From the NCBI GenBank assembly GCA_934130975.1, contig CAKOYU010000002.1, positions 62,001 through 126,000 on the forward strand: 64,000 nt of DNA, in the 5' to 3' direction. A program made the position numbers and the translations under genes. The first letter of the stretch is position 1; every line of letters begins with the position of its first letter. This stretch comes from an uncultured Clostridia bacterium. Lineage in GTDB: Bacteria > Bacillota > Clostridia > TANB77 > CAG-508. The notes under the pieces are model-generated. The model had not been told where the DNA came from and ran no database searches. It worked only from the letters and a program-made list of their open reading frames with translations. Of this stretch, positions 10,931 through 20,128 are shown in pieces.

Positions 10931-11572
10931 ATGAAGAAATTATTAACAGTTTTAGTATTAATAATGTTAATTATATCTTTGTTCCAAATAGCTAATATGT
11001 ATGCACTATACAAGGATCAGCTAAAAGGAGATTATACAAGTTTATTAGGTGTATGGAAAATAAAAGTAAATGGAGTAGATATATCTACAGGTGAAGATAA
11101 TGCTAAATTTACAATGACAGAAGACAATCTTACATATGTCGATTCTGATCGTGTAAAAAGTCAAAAAATAGCACCAGGTTCACAGGTGTACTTTGATATA
11201 GCAATAGATCCAACTAATACAGATGTATCTATTCTATATACACTTAATATGAAATTTGATGATGTAACATCTGCAAAAATGAAATTGCTTAAGGTAGAAA
11301 ACTATTTTAAAAAAGATGGTGAAACTGAGCAAATTACCAATACAGATGTAAAAACGGAAGTGGATTTACACCAACATCAAGCAATAATTCCAATGGCAAA
11401 AATAAATGAAAAATATATAAATTATTTAAGAGTATATTTTGAATGGGCAAATGTAGAAGCAAATAATGAAACTGATTCAGAGTTAGGACAAACAGAAAAT
11501 GCGAAGATATCTATACCATTAGAAATAAACTTTAAACAATATACAGGAGAAGTGATTAGCAATGGAACATAA
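10931..11572 (+). CDS. TasA/camelysin-like exported protein
   Basis: The 213-residue product has a short head, one hydrophobic segment (residues 4-20) and MYALYKD at the likely signal-peptide end, then a beta-rich domain. The layout (LLGVWKIKVNG, a DIAIDPTNTDVSILYTL strand, a C-terminal EINFKQY strand) matches SipW-dependent TasA-like proteins and parallels the 17082 gene, which also ends in NFKQY. It starts one base after the preceding SipW-like gene and overlaps the next signal peptidase by 11 bases, so the three are translationally coupled. Likely a minor fibre subunit or anchor. Confidence 0.7.
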   Translation: MKKLLTVLVLIMLIISLFQIANMYALYKDQLKGDYTSLLGVWKIKVNGVDISTGEDNAKFTMTEDNLTYVDSDRVKSQKIAPGSQVYFDIAIDPTNTDVSILYTLNMKFDDVTSAKMKLLKVENYFKKDGETEQITNTDVKTEVDLHQHQAIIPMAKINEKYINYLRVYFEWANVEANNETDSELGQTENAKISIPLEINFKQYTGEVISNGT

Positions 11573-12080
11573 TAAAATATTTAAAATTATAAAAAAAAGC
11601 ATAGTAAATTTAATAATATTTTTATTAAGTATCATTGCTATTATTTCGATATGGGCTTTTGTTCAATTAAATGTACAAAACAAGGAATATATCAATATAT
11701 TTGGCTATTCAGTACTTAGCACAGAAACTGGAAGTATGGCGCCAACAATAGCAAAAGGCGATATAGTAATAATCAAAATAGGTGATGAAATAAAGGAAGA
11801 TGATATTATAACATACAAGAAAGAAAATGTGTTAATTACACATAGAATAGTAAGCATAAATGGAGATATAATAATAGCAAAAGGTGATTACAATAATACT
11901 GATGATGAACCTATAAATAAAGATGCTGTTATTGGTAAAGCTGTTCATATAATAAATAATGTAGAAATCTGGAAAAAAGTATTTTCAGATATGCATGTAA
12001 TAATACCAATTAGTATAACAGTTATCTTATTTATATTACTAGTTTCTTACAAAGAAAAAACAGGTGATGAAAATGTTTGA
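11562..12080 (+). CDS. sipW: SipW-type signal peptidase I (S26B)
   Basis: The 172-residue protein has an N-terminal transmembrane helix (residues about 13-33) and a C-terminal one (about 143-163). The catalytic serine lies in TETGSMAPTI, the ER/archaeal-type histidine in ITHRIV, and a conserved acidic motif in KGDYNNTDDEPI, so it looks active. It should cleave the signal peptides of neighbouring TasA-like proteins outside the membrane. It overlaps the TasA-like genes on both sides. Confidence 0.85.
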   Translation: MEHNKIFKIIKKSIVNLIIFLLSIIAIISIWAFVQLNVQNKEYINIFGYSVLSTETGSMAPTIAKGDIVIIKIGDEIKEDDIITYKKENVLITHRIVSINGDIIIAKGDYNNTDDEPINKDAVIGKAVHIINNVEIWKKVFSDMHVIIPISITVILFILLVSYKEKTGDENV

Positions 12081-12648
12081 TAGAAAGAAAATAAAAAAAA
12101 GTCTTATTGTACTTTTATTAATTGCAATAATAATTATAGTAATAATTTTGCTTAGAAGAACATTAGCAAGATATGAAACAACTACATCATCAGATAAAGA
12201 TGTTGATGTAGCATTTTGGATAGTAAATGACGACTTTAAAACTGGAAAAATTTTAATAAAAGATATATATCCATCAGATAAGTCATTTGATTATACGTTT
12301 TCTGTATCAAATTTTAAACAAGAGGACAATGGTAGTATTACTAAAAGAGCTGAAACAGATTTACAATATGAACTTACATTTACTATGACTACAAATTTAC
12401 CATTAGAGTATCAAATTATGAAAAATGGTTCAATTATAAATACAAAGCAAGATATAATAACAGATGCTGATGGAACATATTATAAAACATTTTCATTAGG
12501 TACATCAGAAATGAGGCAAGGAGAGGATTCTACCGATAATTATACTATAAGGGTGACTTTTCCAAAAGAAAACGATACTAATGCAGAATATTCAGATTTG
12601 ATTGAATATATAAAATTAGATTTAAATGCTAAACAAATTGTTGAATAA
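12073..12648 (+). CDS. TasA-like exported protein
   Basis: The product has a basic head, a hydrophobic helix and RRTLARYETTT at the predicted cleavage region, then a domain starting DVAFWIVNDDF and rich in short beta strands. The ARY motif after the helix recurs in the 17082 paralogue. ATG at 12073 is preferred because AGGTGA lies five bases before it; GTG at 12064 is also possible. It overlaps the end of the preceding signal peptidase. Confidence 0.7.
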   Translation: MFDRKKIKKSLIVLLLIAIIIIVIILLRRTLARYETTTSSDKDVDVAFWIVNDDFKTGKILIKDIYPSDKSFDYTFSVSNFKQEDNGSITKRAETDLQYELTFTMTTNLPLEYQIMKNGSIINTKQDIITDADGTYYKTFSLGTSEMRQGEDSTDNYTIRVTFPKENDTNAEYSDLIEYIKLDLNAKQIVE

Positions 12649-12688
12649 ATTGGTACAAATAGTACACTTTAACTGAAAGGGGCATAAA

Positions 12689-13732
12689 ATGAACAATTTA
12701 ATGGATACATATTTAAAATTTACAGAGAAAAAAATAAAAAAGTATATGAAGACAATATTTAATATCTATTATGATGAAGAATTAATTGATGAATATTTAA
12801 GAACATATATAAATGCAAGATATTATAACATAAAAAATAGCGAAAAACCTGCAAGGGCATTTTATTTAAGAATATTAGATGAATTAGAATTTAAAGAAGA
12901 TATTTTAATGGAAAAATGTGAAGAAGAATCAGAAAATTTAGATGAAAAACAAAATAGATTAAATTTAATTCATAAAGTAAAAGAAGTATTTGGATATATA
13001 CTATTTTTTGATAATGTTAGAAATATAGAAAATTTTAAGACAATTGATAGTATAAGAGAAATTATAGAAAAAATAATGGAGATTGCAGATGTTCCATTCA
13101 GCGAAAAGAAAAGAAAAGAAATTGAAGACAAGCTTTATGAAGAAGTTAAAAGTGACATGCTAGAAAAAGAAGTTTTTTTAGAAAAATTTGATACAGATGA
13201 ATTTATGTTAGAATTTGAAAGTACAGCATTTAATGAAGATATGTATTATGTTAGATTAGAGCATAATGTAAAAATGCCTATGCAATATAGTGATTTTGCA
13301 ATAGAAAAAGTATTTACAGATGGACTTATTGCAGAAGATAAATTGCAAATAGAATATATTTTACTAAGTGTAATTGCAATAAGAGATATTATAAATGGAA
13401 GTTTTAAAGATTCTTATATAGCAGAATTTGCAAGTTCATTATTTAAGAAAAAACAAAAGCTAAATGGTATTTTGTCATTAATAGACAACCAAGCTTTACA
13501 AGAAAAAATTAATCTGAATATTACATATTTAGATTATATTAGAAATAAGAAAGATGTACTTACATATACCAAAAATGGATTTAATTTTGTAATAACATTA
13601 GATGATTCATTAGAACATGTTGAAGAAATAGAAAAATTAAAAATGTTCAAATTGGTTATAGTACCTAAAGACTTACTAGTATATAAAGAAATAAAGAGAG
13701 ACAACTCATTAACTAATGTTATTTATAAATAA
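12689..13732 (+). CDS. Unrecognised soluble helical protein of the TasA/SipW island
   Basis: The 347-residue protein has no signal peptide or membrane segment and starts behind AAAGGGG. It is highly charged and mostly helical at the N-terminal half (many E/K), with a short beta-like end (FNFVITLDDSLEHVEE). I do not recognise a family. It lies directly before the McrB-like ATPase with the same direction and about 50 bases spacing, so it is probably a cytoplasmic partner of that ATPase. Confidence 0.6.
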   Translation: MNNLMDTYLKFTEKKIKKYMKTIFNIYYDEELIDEYLRTYINARYYNIKNSEKPARAFYLRILDELEFKEDILMEKCEEESENLDEKQNRLNLIHKVKEVFGYILFFDNVRNIENFKTIDSIREIIEKIMEIADVPFSEKKRKEIEDKLYEEVKSDMLEKEVFLEKFDTDEFMLEFESTAFNEDMYYVRLEHNVKMPMQYSDFAIEKVFTDGLIAEDKLQIEYILLSVIAIRDIINGSFKDSYIAEFASSLFKKKQKLNGILSLIDNQALQEKINLNITYLDYIRNKKDVLTYTKNGFNFVITLDDSLEHVEEIEKLKMFKLVIVPKDLLVYKEIKRDNSLTNVIYK

Positions 13733-13781
13733 TATATAAAACTACATCGAATGAGTAAAATTTCGAAAGGAAGAAAGATAT

Positions 13782-15335
13782 ATGGAAACATACGGAAGAT
13801 TTTTATTTGAATTTTTACACCAATTTTTTTCAGGGTTTGGAGAGATATTTGGAGGTTTATGGAAAGGAATACTTAATATATTTAATATTCCAGAATATTA
13901 TTATATAATTCAAAACTATGCAAATGATTTTCAAACATCAGAATGGTTTTTAACTGGACTAGCTATTGTTTGTATGCTTGTAGTTATTGGTGGAATTGTA
14001 GGAATAATAGCATTTTTCTTGAAAAAACATATGAAATGGAGAAAAAAGATTTTAGATCAAGAAGAGTTATTAAAACAAATAGATACTTTGAATGATCAAG
14101 TTGAAGAACTAGTAGATGAAAAATTAAAATTATTATCTATGAAAACTCCAGAATTAGGTGTAAATCCAAATGGAATAAGTACAGGAGCTGATAGAGCTGC
14201 ACTTGCTGCTGCTCAGTCACAAGAAAACAATGAAGAACAAATTGATCCTAATAGTCAAAGTAGATTCTCTAAATTAACATTAATAGATCAAGAGTATGCA
14301 AAATATAAACAAAAAGATTATCACAATTCATTTACATTGCCAGAATTTTGTTATAGATTTAGAAATTTTGCTGCAAGTAAATTAAAATTGTATTATAGTG
14401 AAAAAATGATAAGATTATTCGTATCAGCCATAGCTTCAACAAAGCTAGTTATCCTACAGGGTATCTCTGGTACAGGTAAAACATCTATTTCTCTTGCTTG
14501 GGGTAACTTTGTAAAACACCCTTCATGTGTTGCTTCAGTACAGCCCTCTTGGAGAGATAGAACAGATATATTTGGGTACTTAAACGAATTCACTAAAAAG
14601 TTTAACGAGACAGACTTCTTAGCATATTTATATGAAGCTGGATATATGGACGAAATATTTACAGTAATCCTAGACGAGATGAACTTGGCGCGTGTTGAGT
14701 ACTATTTCGCAGAAATGTTATCAATTCTAGAAATGCATAGTACTAAAGATTGGAAAATTGAGGTTGTACAAAGTTCATGGCCAACAGATCCAAAGAAATT
14801 AATAAGAGGAAAATTACAAATCCCACCAAATGCTTGGTACATAGGAACAATCAACAACGATGACTCTACATTCATGGTAACAGATAAGGTATACGATAGA
14901 GCGATGCCTATAGATATCAACGAAAAAGGTATTGCATTTGAACCAGACGATGTTGATGCACTTGATGTAAATTATTCATATTTAAATGGATTATTTGAAA
15001 AAGCTATGGTAGATTATGCAATTTCACCAGCTACTTTAAAGAAAATTGATGACATGGATAACTATACAATTAAACATTTCAGGGTTGCTTTTGGTAACCG
15101 TATTGTAAAACACATGAGAAAATTCGTACCTGTTTACGTAGCTTGTGGTGGAGACGAAACTGAAGCTGTAGATTACTTCATGGCTAAAAAGGTTTTAAGA
15201 AAATTCGAAGGATTAAACTTAGCTTTAATTAGAGATGAAATTGATGGATACATAGATTTCTTAGACAAGAATTTTGGTAAAGGGAAAATGGCAGAATGTA
15301 TAGAATTCTTATTGAGATTGAAGAAGATGTCATAA
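13782..15335 (+). CDS. Membrane-anchored McrB-like AAA+ ATPase
   Basis: The 517-residue protein starts with an amphipathic stretch and one transmembrane helix (residues about 53-80), then a coiled-coil linker (about 85-120) and a cytoplasmic AAA+ domain. Walker A is GISGTGKTS (about residue 229), Walker B and the McrB-like extension are VILDEMNLARVEYYF (about 295), and sensor 1 is YIGTINNDDSTF. The DEMN and GTxN signatures are those of the McrB branch of MoxR/McrB AAA+ proteins. A DNA-binding domain like that of restriction McrB is absent and replaced by a membrane anchor. The next gene looks like a DUF2357/McrC-type partner. Inference: an energy-driven remodelling machine at the membrane for the fibre system, not a restriction enzyme. 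Confidence 0.8.
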   Translation: METYGRFLFEFLHQFFSGFGEIFGGLWKGILNIFNIPEYYYIIQNYANDFQTSEWFLTGLAIVCMLVVIGGIVGIIAFFLKKHMKWRKKILDQEELLKQIDTLNDQVEELVDEKLKLLSMKTPELGVNPNGISTGADRAALAAAQSQENNEEQIDPNSQSRFSKLTLIDQEYAKYKQKDYHNSFTLPEFCYRFRNFAASKLKLYYSEKMIRLFVSAIASTKLVILQGISGTGKTSISLAWGNFVKHPSCVASVQPSWRDRTDIFGYLNEFTKKFNETDFLAYLYEAGYMDEIFTVILDEMNLARVEYYFAEMLSILEMHSTKDWKIEVVQSSWPTDPKKLIRGKLQIPPNAWYIGTINNDDSTFMVTDKVYDRAMPIDINEKGIAFEPDDVDALDVNYSYLNGLFEKAMVDYAISPATLKKIDDMDNYTIKHFRVAFGNRIVKHMRKFVPVYVACGGDETEAVDYFMAKKVLRKFEGLNLALIRDEIDGYIDFLDKNFGKGKMAECIEFLLRLKKMS

Positions 15336-15368
15336 AATAAAATCTCATAGAAAGGATAGAGAGAATAA

Positions 15369-16493
15369 ATGGACTTAGATGTAATAAAACTTGCGAATTT
15401 GGAAAATGGGCAATCATCAAAAGAGTTCCTTGATAAAGTAGATTCAAAATTAATGGTTGATGTTAATAAAAGTCAAATTGTAGAAAATGATGAATGGATT
15501 GAGATGATTGAGTTTTCACTTCCACATATAGAAAAAGCTTTAACAAAGGAAATTAAAAATATTGTTACAGAAGAAGAGATAATAAAGATTGAGTTGATTA
15601 AAAAGGTTACAGTCGAGAGTGTAAAGCATTTATCTAAAAATGTAAACTATGTTGATAGATTTAATCAAAAAACAGGTGAAGTTATTCCTAAAAAAATATT
15701 AAATGCATATAAAGAAGAAACTTTTATTACATATGAAAATCGTTTTCTTTATAGTCTTATAAAATTGATGGAAGATTATATGTATTTACGTGAAAAAGAT
15801 CAACAAACAGAATATAAAGGGAAAAACGAACAAAAAGCCCAATATCAAGCTGAAGTTAAATATAAAAAAGAAAAGATAAAAATAGATTTTAATTATAATG
15901 CTGAAATGCCTACAAGTGTAAAAAAATCTGCAGGCACAGCACAGAGAATTGAAGAAATTAAAAAGAAAATTAAAGATTTAAAAACAACTACAGTATATCA
16001 ACTATTAGACTCTAAGAGAGTTACATTAGTAAAATCTCCAATAAAGATGACAAATGTATTATTAAAAAATGTACACTTTCAATATGCACTTAAATTATGG
16101 AATTATTTAAGTGATCAAATGGAAATAAAAGATAAATCTGTTAATGCTAATAAAGAGTATGAAGAAAAAGGAATTGCAAAAAAATTAGTAGATGAAAATA
16201 TTTATCTAATGCATCTGATTTTTAAAAATAATAATGCAACTGAAAAGCTAAAAGGTCAAAGAAAAAGTGCTGTAGCAGACAATAAAATGAGAAAAGAACT
16301 TACAGATGGATTAATAGAAAAAATAATTGAATTAAATCCAGATTTATCTGACAAACAATTAAAACAAATGATTGCAGATAAACTTATAGTAATGAAAACT
16401 AGAAAATTAGTTTCTTTAAAACCTATAGAAGATAGATTTAAAGAAAGAATAGATAAATACATGGTACAAGCAAGAGAAACGAGGTTAAAGTAA
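15369..16493 (+). CDS. DUF2357/McrC-like partner protein lacking the nuclease domain
   Basis: The 374-residue soluble protein carries a central ETFITYENRFLYSLIKLM, the conserved ENRF motif typical of DUF2357 and McrC-type N-terminal regions, followed by a long charged helical segment. The PD-(D/E)xK nuclease core expected in McrC is not visible and the protein is short for such fusions. It follows the McrB-like ATPase by 33 bases and ends two bases before the next signal peptidase. McrC normally stimulates the McrB ATPase, so this protein may be the ATPase activator or adaptor in a repurposed pair. The family call rests mainly on the ENRF region and on context. Confidence 0.6.
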   Translation: MDLDVIKLANLENGQSSKEFLDKVDSKLMVDVNKSQIVENDEWIEMIEFSLPHIEKALTKEIKNIVTEEEIIKIELIKKVTVESVKHLSKNVNYVDRFNQKTGEVIPKKILNAYKEETFITYENRFLYSLIKLMEDYMYLREKDQQTEYKGKNEQKAQYQAEVKYKKEKIKIDFNYNAEMPTSVKKSAGTAQRIEEIKKKIKDLKTTTVYQLLDSKRVTLVKSPIKMTNVLLKNVHFQYALKLWNYLSDQMEIKDKSVNANKEYEEKGIAKKLVDENIYLMHLIFKNNNATEKLKGQRKSAVADNKMRKELTDGLIEKIIELNPDLSDKQLKQMIADKLIVMKTRKLVSLKPIEDRFKERIDKYMVQARETRLK

Positions 16494-16495
16494 TA

Positions 16496-17089
16496 ATGGA
16501 AAACAAAAGAGAAGAGACAAAAGAAGAATCAAAAGCTAAAGTAGAAAAGAAAAAGCTAGATATTTCAAAAATTTTTAAAGTGCTATGGAATATACTTTCA
16601 AAGATAATAACAATATTAATCCTTTTTGTAAGCATAATAATAGTTGTACAAAAAGTAACTAATAATAAAGAATCGTTTTTTGGATATAGAATATTTAGAG
16701 TACAGACAGGAAGTATGATTCCAAAGTATAATATAGGTGATGTTATATTAGTTAAAGAAAAAGACATTGACAAAATAAAAGTTGGGGATGATGTAACTTA
16801 TAAAGGAGAATCTGGTTCTGTAAAAGGATTATTAGTAACTCATAGAGTTATTGATATAGAAGAAGTAGAGGGAAAAAAAGCTTTCCATACAAAAGGTATT
16901 GCTAACAACTTAGAAGATCCTATAGTATATGAAAATCAAATTAATGGAGTTGTTCAAACAAAATTATATATTTTATCTTTAATTTGTTTATTGTTAAATA
17001 ATAAATATGTATTTTATTTTTGTGGAGTATTACCACTAACTATATATGTAGGCTTTAGAATATTTAAAGGGAGACATATTAATGAATAA
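16496..17089 (+). CDS. sipW: SipW-type signal peptidase I (S26B)
   Basis: The 197-residue protein has a charged N-terminal 30 residues, then a transmembrane helix and a C-terminal pair of hydrophobic segments. The catalytic serine is in RVQTGSMIPKY, the histidine in LLVTHRVIDI and the acidic motif in TKGIANNLEDPIV, so all expected catalytic features are present. It starts two bases after the DUF2357-like gene and overlaps the following TasA-like gene by eight bases. Confidence 0.85.
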   Translation: MENKREETKEESKAKVEKKKLDISKIFKVLWNILSKIITILILFVSIIIVVQKVTNNKESFFGYRIFRVQTGSMIPKYNIGDVILVKEKDIDKIKVGDDVTYKGESGSVKGLLVTHRVIDIEEVEGKKAFHTKGIANNLEDPIVYENQINGVVQTKLYILSLICLLLNNKYVFYFCGVLPLTIYVGFRIFKGRHINE

Positions 17090-17732
17090 AAAGAAGAAGT
17101 TGAGAATTTTACAAATATTGTGTATCATTTCATTATTAATTACATTTGTATCAATTCAAAGAACATATGCAAGATATTTTGAAAAGGTTGATACAACTTA
17201 TGATACTCATATTCAAAGATGGTTGGTAAAAGTAAATGATCATGTAATACACGAAGAAAGCTCGCTTAGCCAAGTTATGCAACCAATATTTGTTGAAAAT
17301 GAAAATATGAATAATAATAATACATTAGTTCCAGGACGTACAGGATATTTTGAAATGTTAATAGATTATTCATCTGTTGATCTTGCATTTGAGTATGACT
17401 TTTCTATAGAGCAATTAAACACTAATAAATTAAATGATTTTGAAATTTATGGATATGAAGTAATTGATGGTGATCAATCTACTATAACTGAAACTAAAGA
17501 AATTAAAGGAATTATTGACCCAAATACTGAACTTAATAGTGCAAAAGAGAAAAAAAGAGAAATTAGAATTTTATTTAGATGGAATGATGGTGCTGGTAGT
17601 ACTATGAATAATTATGCAGATACACAGTTTAGAGGCAATAATAATTCTGATGCACAAGATTTGCATACAACTTTAAATTATAGAGCAACTTTAAATTTTA
17701 AACAATATATAAATCAAGTGAATGAGGGGTGA
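17082..17732 (+). CDS. TasA-like exported protein
   Basis: The 216-residue product has a short basic head, one hydrophobic helix and RTYARYFEKVD at the predicted cleavage region. The mature domain begins IQRWLVKVNDHV, like IAxWxIKVN stretches in its paralogues, and ends NFKQYINQV. It is translationally coupled to the upstream signal peptidase, its likely processing enzyme. Confidence 0.7.
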   Translation: MNKKKKLRILQILCIISLLITFVSIQRTYARYFEKVDTTYDTHIQRWLVKVNDHVIHEESSLSQVMQPIFVENENMNNNNTLVPGRTGYFEMLIDYSSVDLAFEYDFSIEQLNTNKLNDFEIYGYEVIDGDQSTITETKEIKGIIDPNTELNSAKEKKREIRILFRWNDGAGSTMNNYADTQFRGNNNSDAQDLHTTLNYRATLNFKQYINQVNEG

Positions 17733-17737
17733 GTTTT

Positions 17738-17875
17738 TTGGAAATAAAAAATATTAAAGCATCAAAATTAGAAAACAAAGAATTACTTGATGTCCAAAAA
17801 CAAATAGAAAGTTTTCTAAAGTTTTTAAATACTGAATATGATACTGTCAAAAAATTAGAGGAGGAAAATTCATGA
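17738..17875 (+). CDS. 45-residue helical protein with TTG start
   Basis: TTG at 17738 follows a strong GAGGGGTGAG site, and the frame runs 45 codons to a TGA overlapping the ATG of the next gene (ATGA arrangement). The sequence is highly charged and probably one coiled-coil helix (KELLDVQKQIESFLKFL). The overlap implies coupled translation with the 537-residue coiled-coil protein, perhaps as its small partner. I do not recognise it. Confidence 0.6.
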   Translation: MEIKNIKASKLENKELLDVQKQIESFLKFLNTEYDTVKKLEEENS

Positions 17876-19485
17876 AAGAATTAGTAGAAAATGTAGAAAA
17901 ACAAATATCAACAGATAAAGATGTTATTTCAGTTTTACCAAGAAATGGAATAAAGGCTATTAAATCATTATTGGCAACTATAAAAGATATGATAGATAAA
18001 TATGAAACTGCAAATGCTACATTACTAAAAGAAATAGAAAGTAGATATGATGAATTAACTTTAGTAGAAGAAAATAATGAAATTCCTCAAATAGAATCAG
18101 AAATATTAAAATATGATGTTGCTGTAAGAAATACAGATACTCGTTCTTCATTTGAAAAAATGGGGCTTGACAAAGTAATATATAATGTAAATGGATATTA
18201 TAAAAGTAATTTGGAAAGATTAAACAAAGAGCTAATTGACTGTGTTAAGCAATTTGAGATTGTAGGAATTAATTTGTCAGAGGAAGATTTTAATATAAGT
18301 GAATATTCTAAAAAATATATGTCAGTTTTATTACAAGAAGCTCAAAACGGAAATATTAATTCTGAATTAATTAAAAATACTTTTGAAAAAGTATATTGGG
18401 AATGCTCAGATGTAGTTACTCATTTATATGCTAATATTAGATATATTTATGACAAATATGAAAATGAAATTGATAAATTTTATAATAATAAATCAGAAGA
18501 AATATTAAAAGAATTCAAGTCAACTTCAGAAGGCGTAGAAGAAAAGAAAGCAGAATTAATTAAAAAGAAAAAGTCTATTGAGGCAACAGATAATAAAATT
18601 ATTCTTAATAATTTTTATACTGGTATATTTAATATTAATGACTATAAAGGTGATAATTATCAAAAGATGTATTTTGATTTAATATCTAAAGATGTTTCAG
18701 AATTATCAGAGTTTGAAAAAGCTGAGATGGATGAAAATATTCAAAAATTAAATGATAATTTAGATGAATATGCTAAATACACAGAATATAAATTTTTAGT
18801 TGATGAAATTCTACAAATAAGAGAAGACGAATTAAAAAAGATTGAAGAAAATAAGAACAAAAAAGTTAAAAAGACAGAATTTGATTTAACTAAAGAAAAT
18901 ATTAAAAAATTAAAAGCAGAGATCGCTAAATTAAATGGAAAAATCGATAAGCCTAAAATAGGGTTATTTGGAAAAAAAGATGCTAAGAAAAATAGTTCTT
19001 CTATTTTACAAAGAAATAATTTGATTTTAGATTTGAAAAAAGCTTATATGCAACTAGATGAAGAGATTCTTAAACAAAAATCAGCAGAAAATATCGATGA
19101 TACTTCATCTTTGTTAGATGTATTGAAACTAGCAAGTAGCTATTATTGGTTTATGGCAAAAGCTATGATAAAGAAAAATGAAGAAATAACAGATAAAGAA
19201 ATTGGTGAGACTGCAAAAAAGATTAGAGATTTCATTAACTTTTCTAATTTTTCAGTTATCAATTATATAAAAATAAGTGATACAAAAGAATTATCAGTTA
19301 TTATTAAAGATAAATATAAATTATTTGGAATGCAAGTTTCAAAAGAAAATTTCCAAGAAGATAACATAGAAGATTTGATAAAAAAGGTTAAAATTATTAA
19401 TAATTATAATAATATTCAAAAAAGCAAATTTTCTGTTGAAGATTTAGAATATATTACATCTGTAAAAGAGATGCTAAAGAAATAA
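17872..19485 (+). CDS. Large coiled-coil cytoplasmic protein
   Basis: The 537 residues have no membrane segment. They are dominated by heptad-like Glu/Lys/Leu/Ile stretches (residues about 1-90, 190-250 and 300-370) with a basic insert PKIGLFGKKDAKKNSSS near residue 360. A good GAGGAGG-type site precedes the ATG. I do not recognise a family. Its place between a SipW/TasA pair and two more signal peptidases, coupled to a 45-residue protein, suggests a scaffold of the same system. Confidence 0.6.
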   Translation: MKELVENVEKQISTDKDVISVLPRNGIKAIKSLLATIKDMIDKYETANATLLKEIESRYDELTLVEENNEIPQIESEILKYDVAVRNTDTRSSFEKMGLDKVIYNVNGYYKSNLERLNKELIDCVKQFEIVGINLSEEDFNISEYSKKYMSVLLQEAQNGNINSELIKNTFEKVYWECSDVVTHLYANIRYIYDKYENEIDKFYNNKSEEILKEFKSTSEGVEEKKAELIKKKKSIEATDNKIILNNFYTGIFNINDYKGDNYQKMYFDLISKDVSELSEFEKAEMDENIQKLNDNLDEYAKYTEYKFLVDEILQIREDELKKIEENKNKKVKKTEFDLTKENIKKLKAEIAKLNGKIDKPKIGLFGKKDAKKNSSSILQRNNLILDLKKAYMQLDEEILKQKSAENIDDTSSLLDVLKLASSYYWFMAKAMIKKNEEITDKEIGETAKKIRDFINFSNFSVINYIKISDTKELSVIIKDKYKLFGMQVSKENFQEDNIEDLIKKVKIINNYNNIQKSKFSVEDLEYITSVKEMLKK

Positions 19486-19517
19486 TGCAAAAGAAAATAA
19501 TATAAGGTGGATAAAAA

Positions 19518-20114
19518 TTGGAATATGATGTAAATAAGATTTCGAATAAAATTAAAACTAAAAAGATGACAAAAAAGATTTTTAAGTGTATAATACTTGT
19601 TAGTTTAATAATACTTTTTGTGATTAATTTGATTTTGTCATTTGAAGAAAATACTCATATTTTGGGAATTTACATGTTTAATATAATTTCAGAAAGTATG
19701 GAGCCAACATTTTATAAAGATGATTTAGCCGTTGTCAAAAAGTGCAAATTAGGAGAGCTACAAAAGGGAGAAATAATAACATTTAAACAAGATGATAGAA
19801 TAATATCGCATAGAATATATATGATTACAAAGGAAAGAGGAAAGATAGAGTTCATAACAAAAGGAGATAACAATGAGGTTCAAGATAAGGACCCTGTTCA
19901 ATTTCAAGATGTGTATGGAAAGGTAATATTCACGATTCCTAGGCTTGGAAAAGTAGTTCATTATATTCAAAATGCAAGAGGATTTGTTAATATATTAATT
20001 TTCGTAATAATTGTATACATATTGGTTAGTTTAAAAGATAAACAGAAAAATACTAGAAAAATAAAAAGAAAGAAATACGAATTAAAAAAACTGAGAGACA
20101 ATTACAATGAATAA
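19518..20114 (+). CDS. sipW: SipW-type signal peptidase I (S26B), TTG start
   Basis: TTG at 19518 sits seven bases after AAGGTGG. The 198-residue protein has an N-terminal helix (about 19-40) and a C-terminal one (about 150-170) followed by a basic tail (KRKKYELKKLRD). Catalytic serine in NIISESMEPTFY, histidine in RIISHRIYMI and acidic motif in KGDNNEVQDKDPV are all present, so it should be active. Unusually, it is followed by another signal peptidase, not directly by a substrate gene. Confidence 0.85.
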   Translation: MEYDVNKISNKIKTKKMTKKIFKCIILVSLIILFVINLILSFEENTHILGIYMFNIISESMEPTFYKDDLAVVKKCKLGELQKGEIITFKQDDRIISHRIYMITKERGKIEFITKGDNNEVQDKDPVQFQDVYGKVIFTIPRLGKVVHYIQNARGFVNILIFVIIVYILVSLKDKQKNTRKIKRKKYELKKLRDNYNE

Positions 20115-20128
20115 AAGAGGTAAAAAAT

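Noticed and set aside
10456..11013. Minus-strand 185-codon frame opposite the lysine-rich tail
   Set aside because: A shadow of the repetitive AAA/GCA-rich coding sequence; no ribosome site and low-complexity Phe/Leu/Val translation.
13782..16493. McrBC restriction system
   Set aside because: The ATPase has a membrane helix and no DNA-reading domain, the partner lacks a visible nuclease core, and the context is surface fibres, not defence genes.
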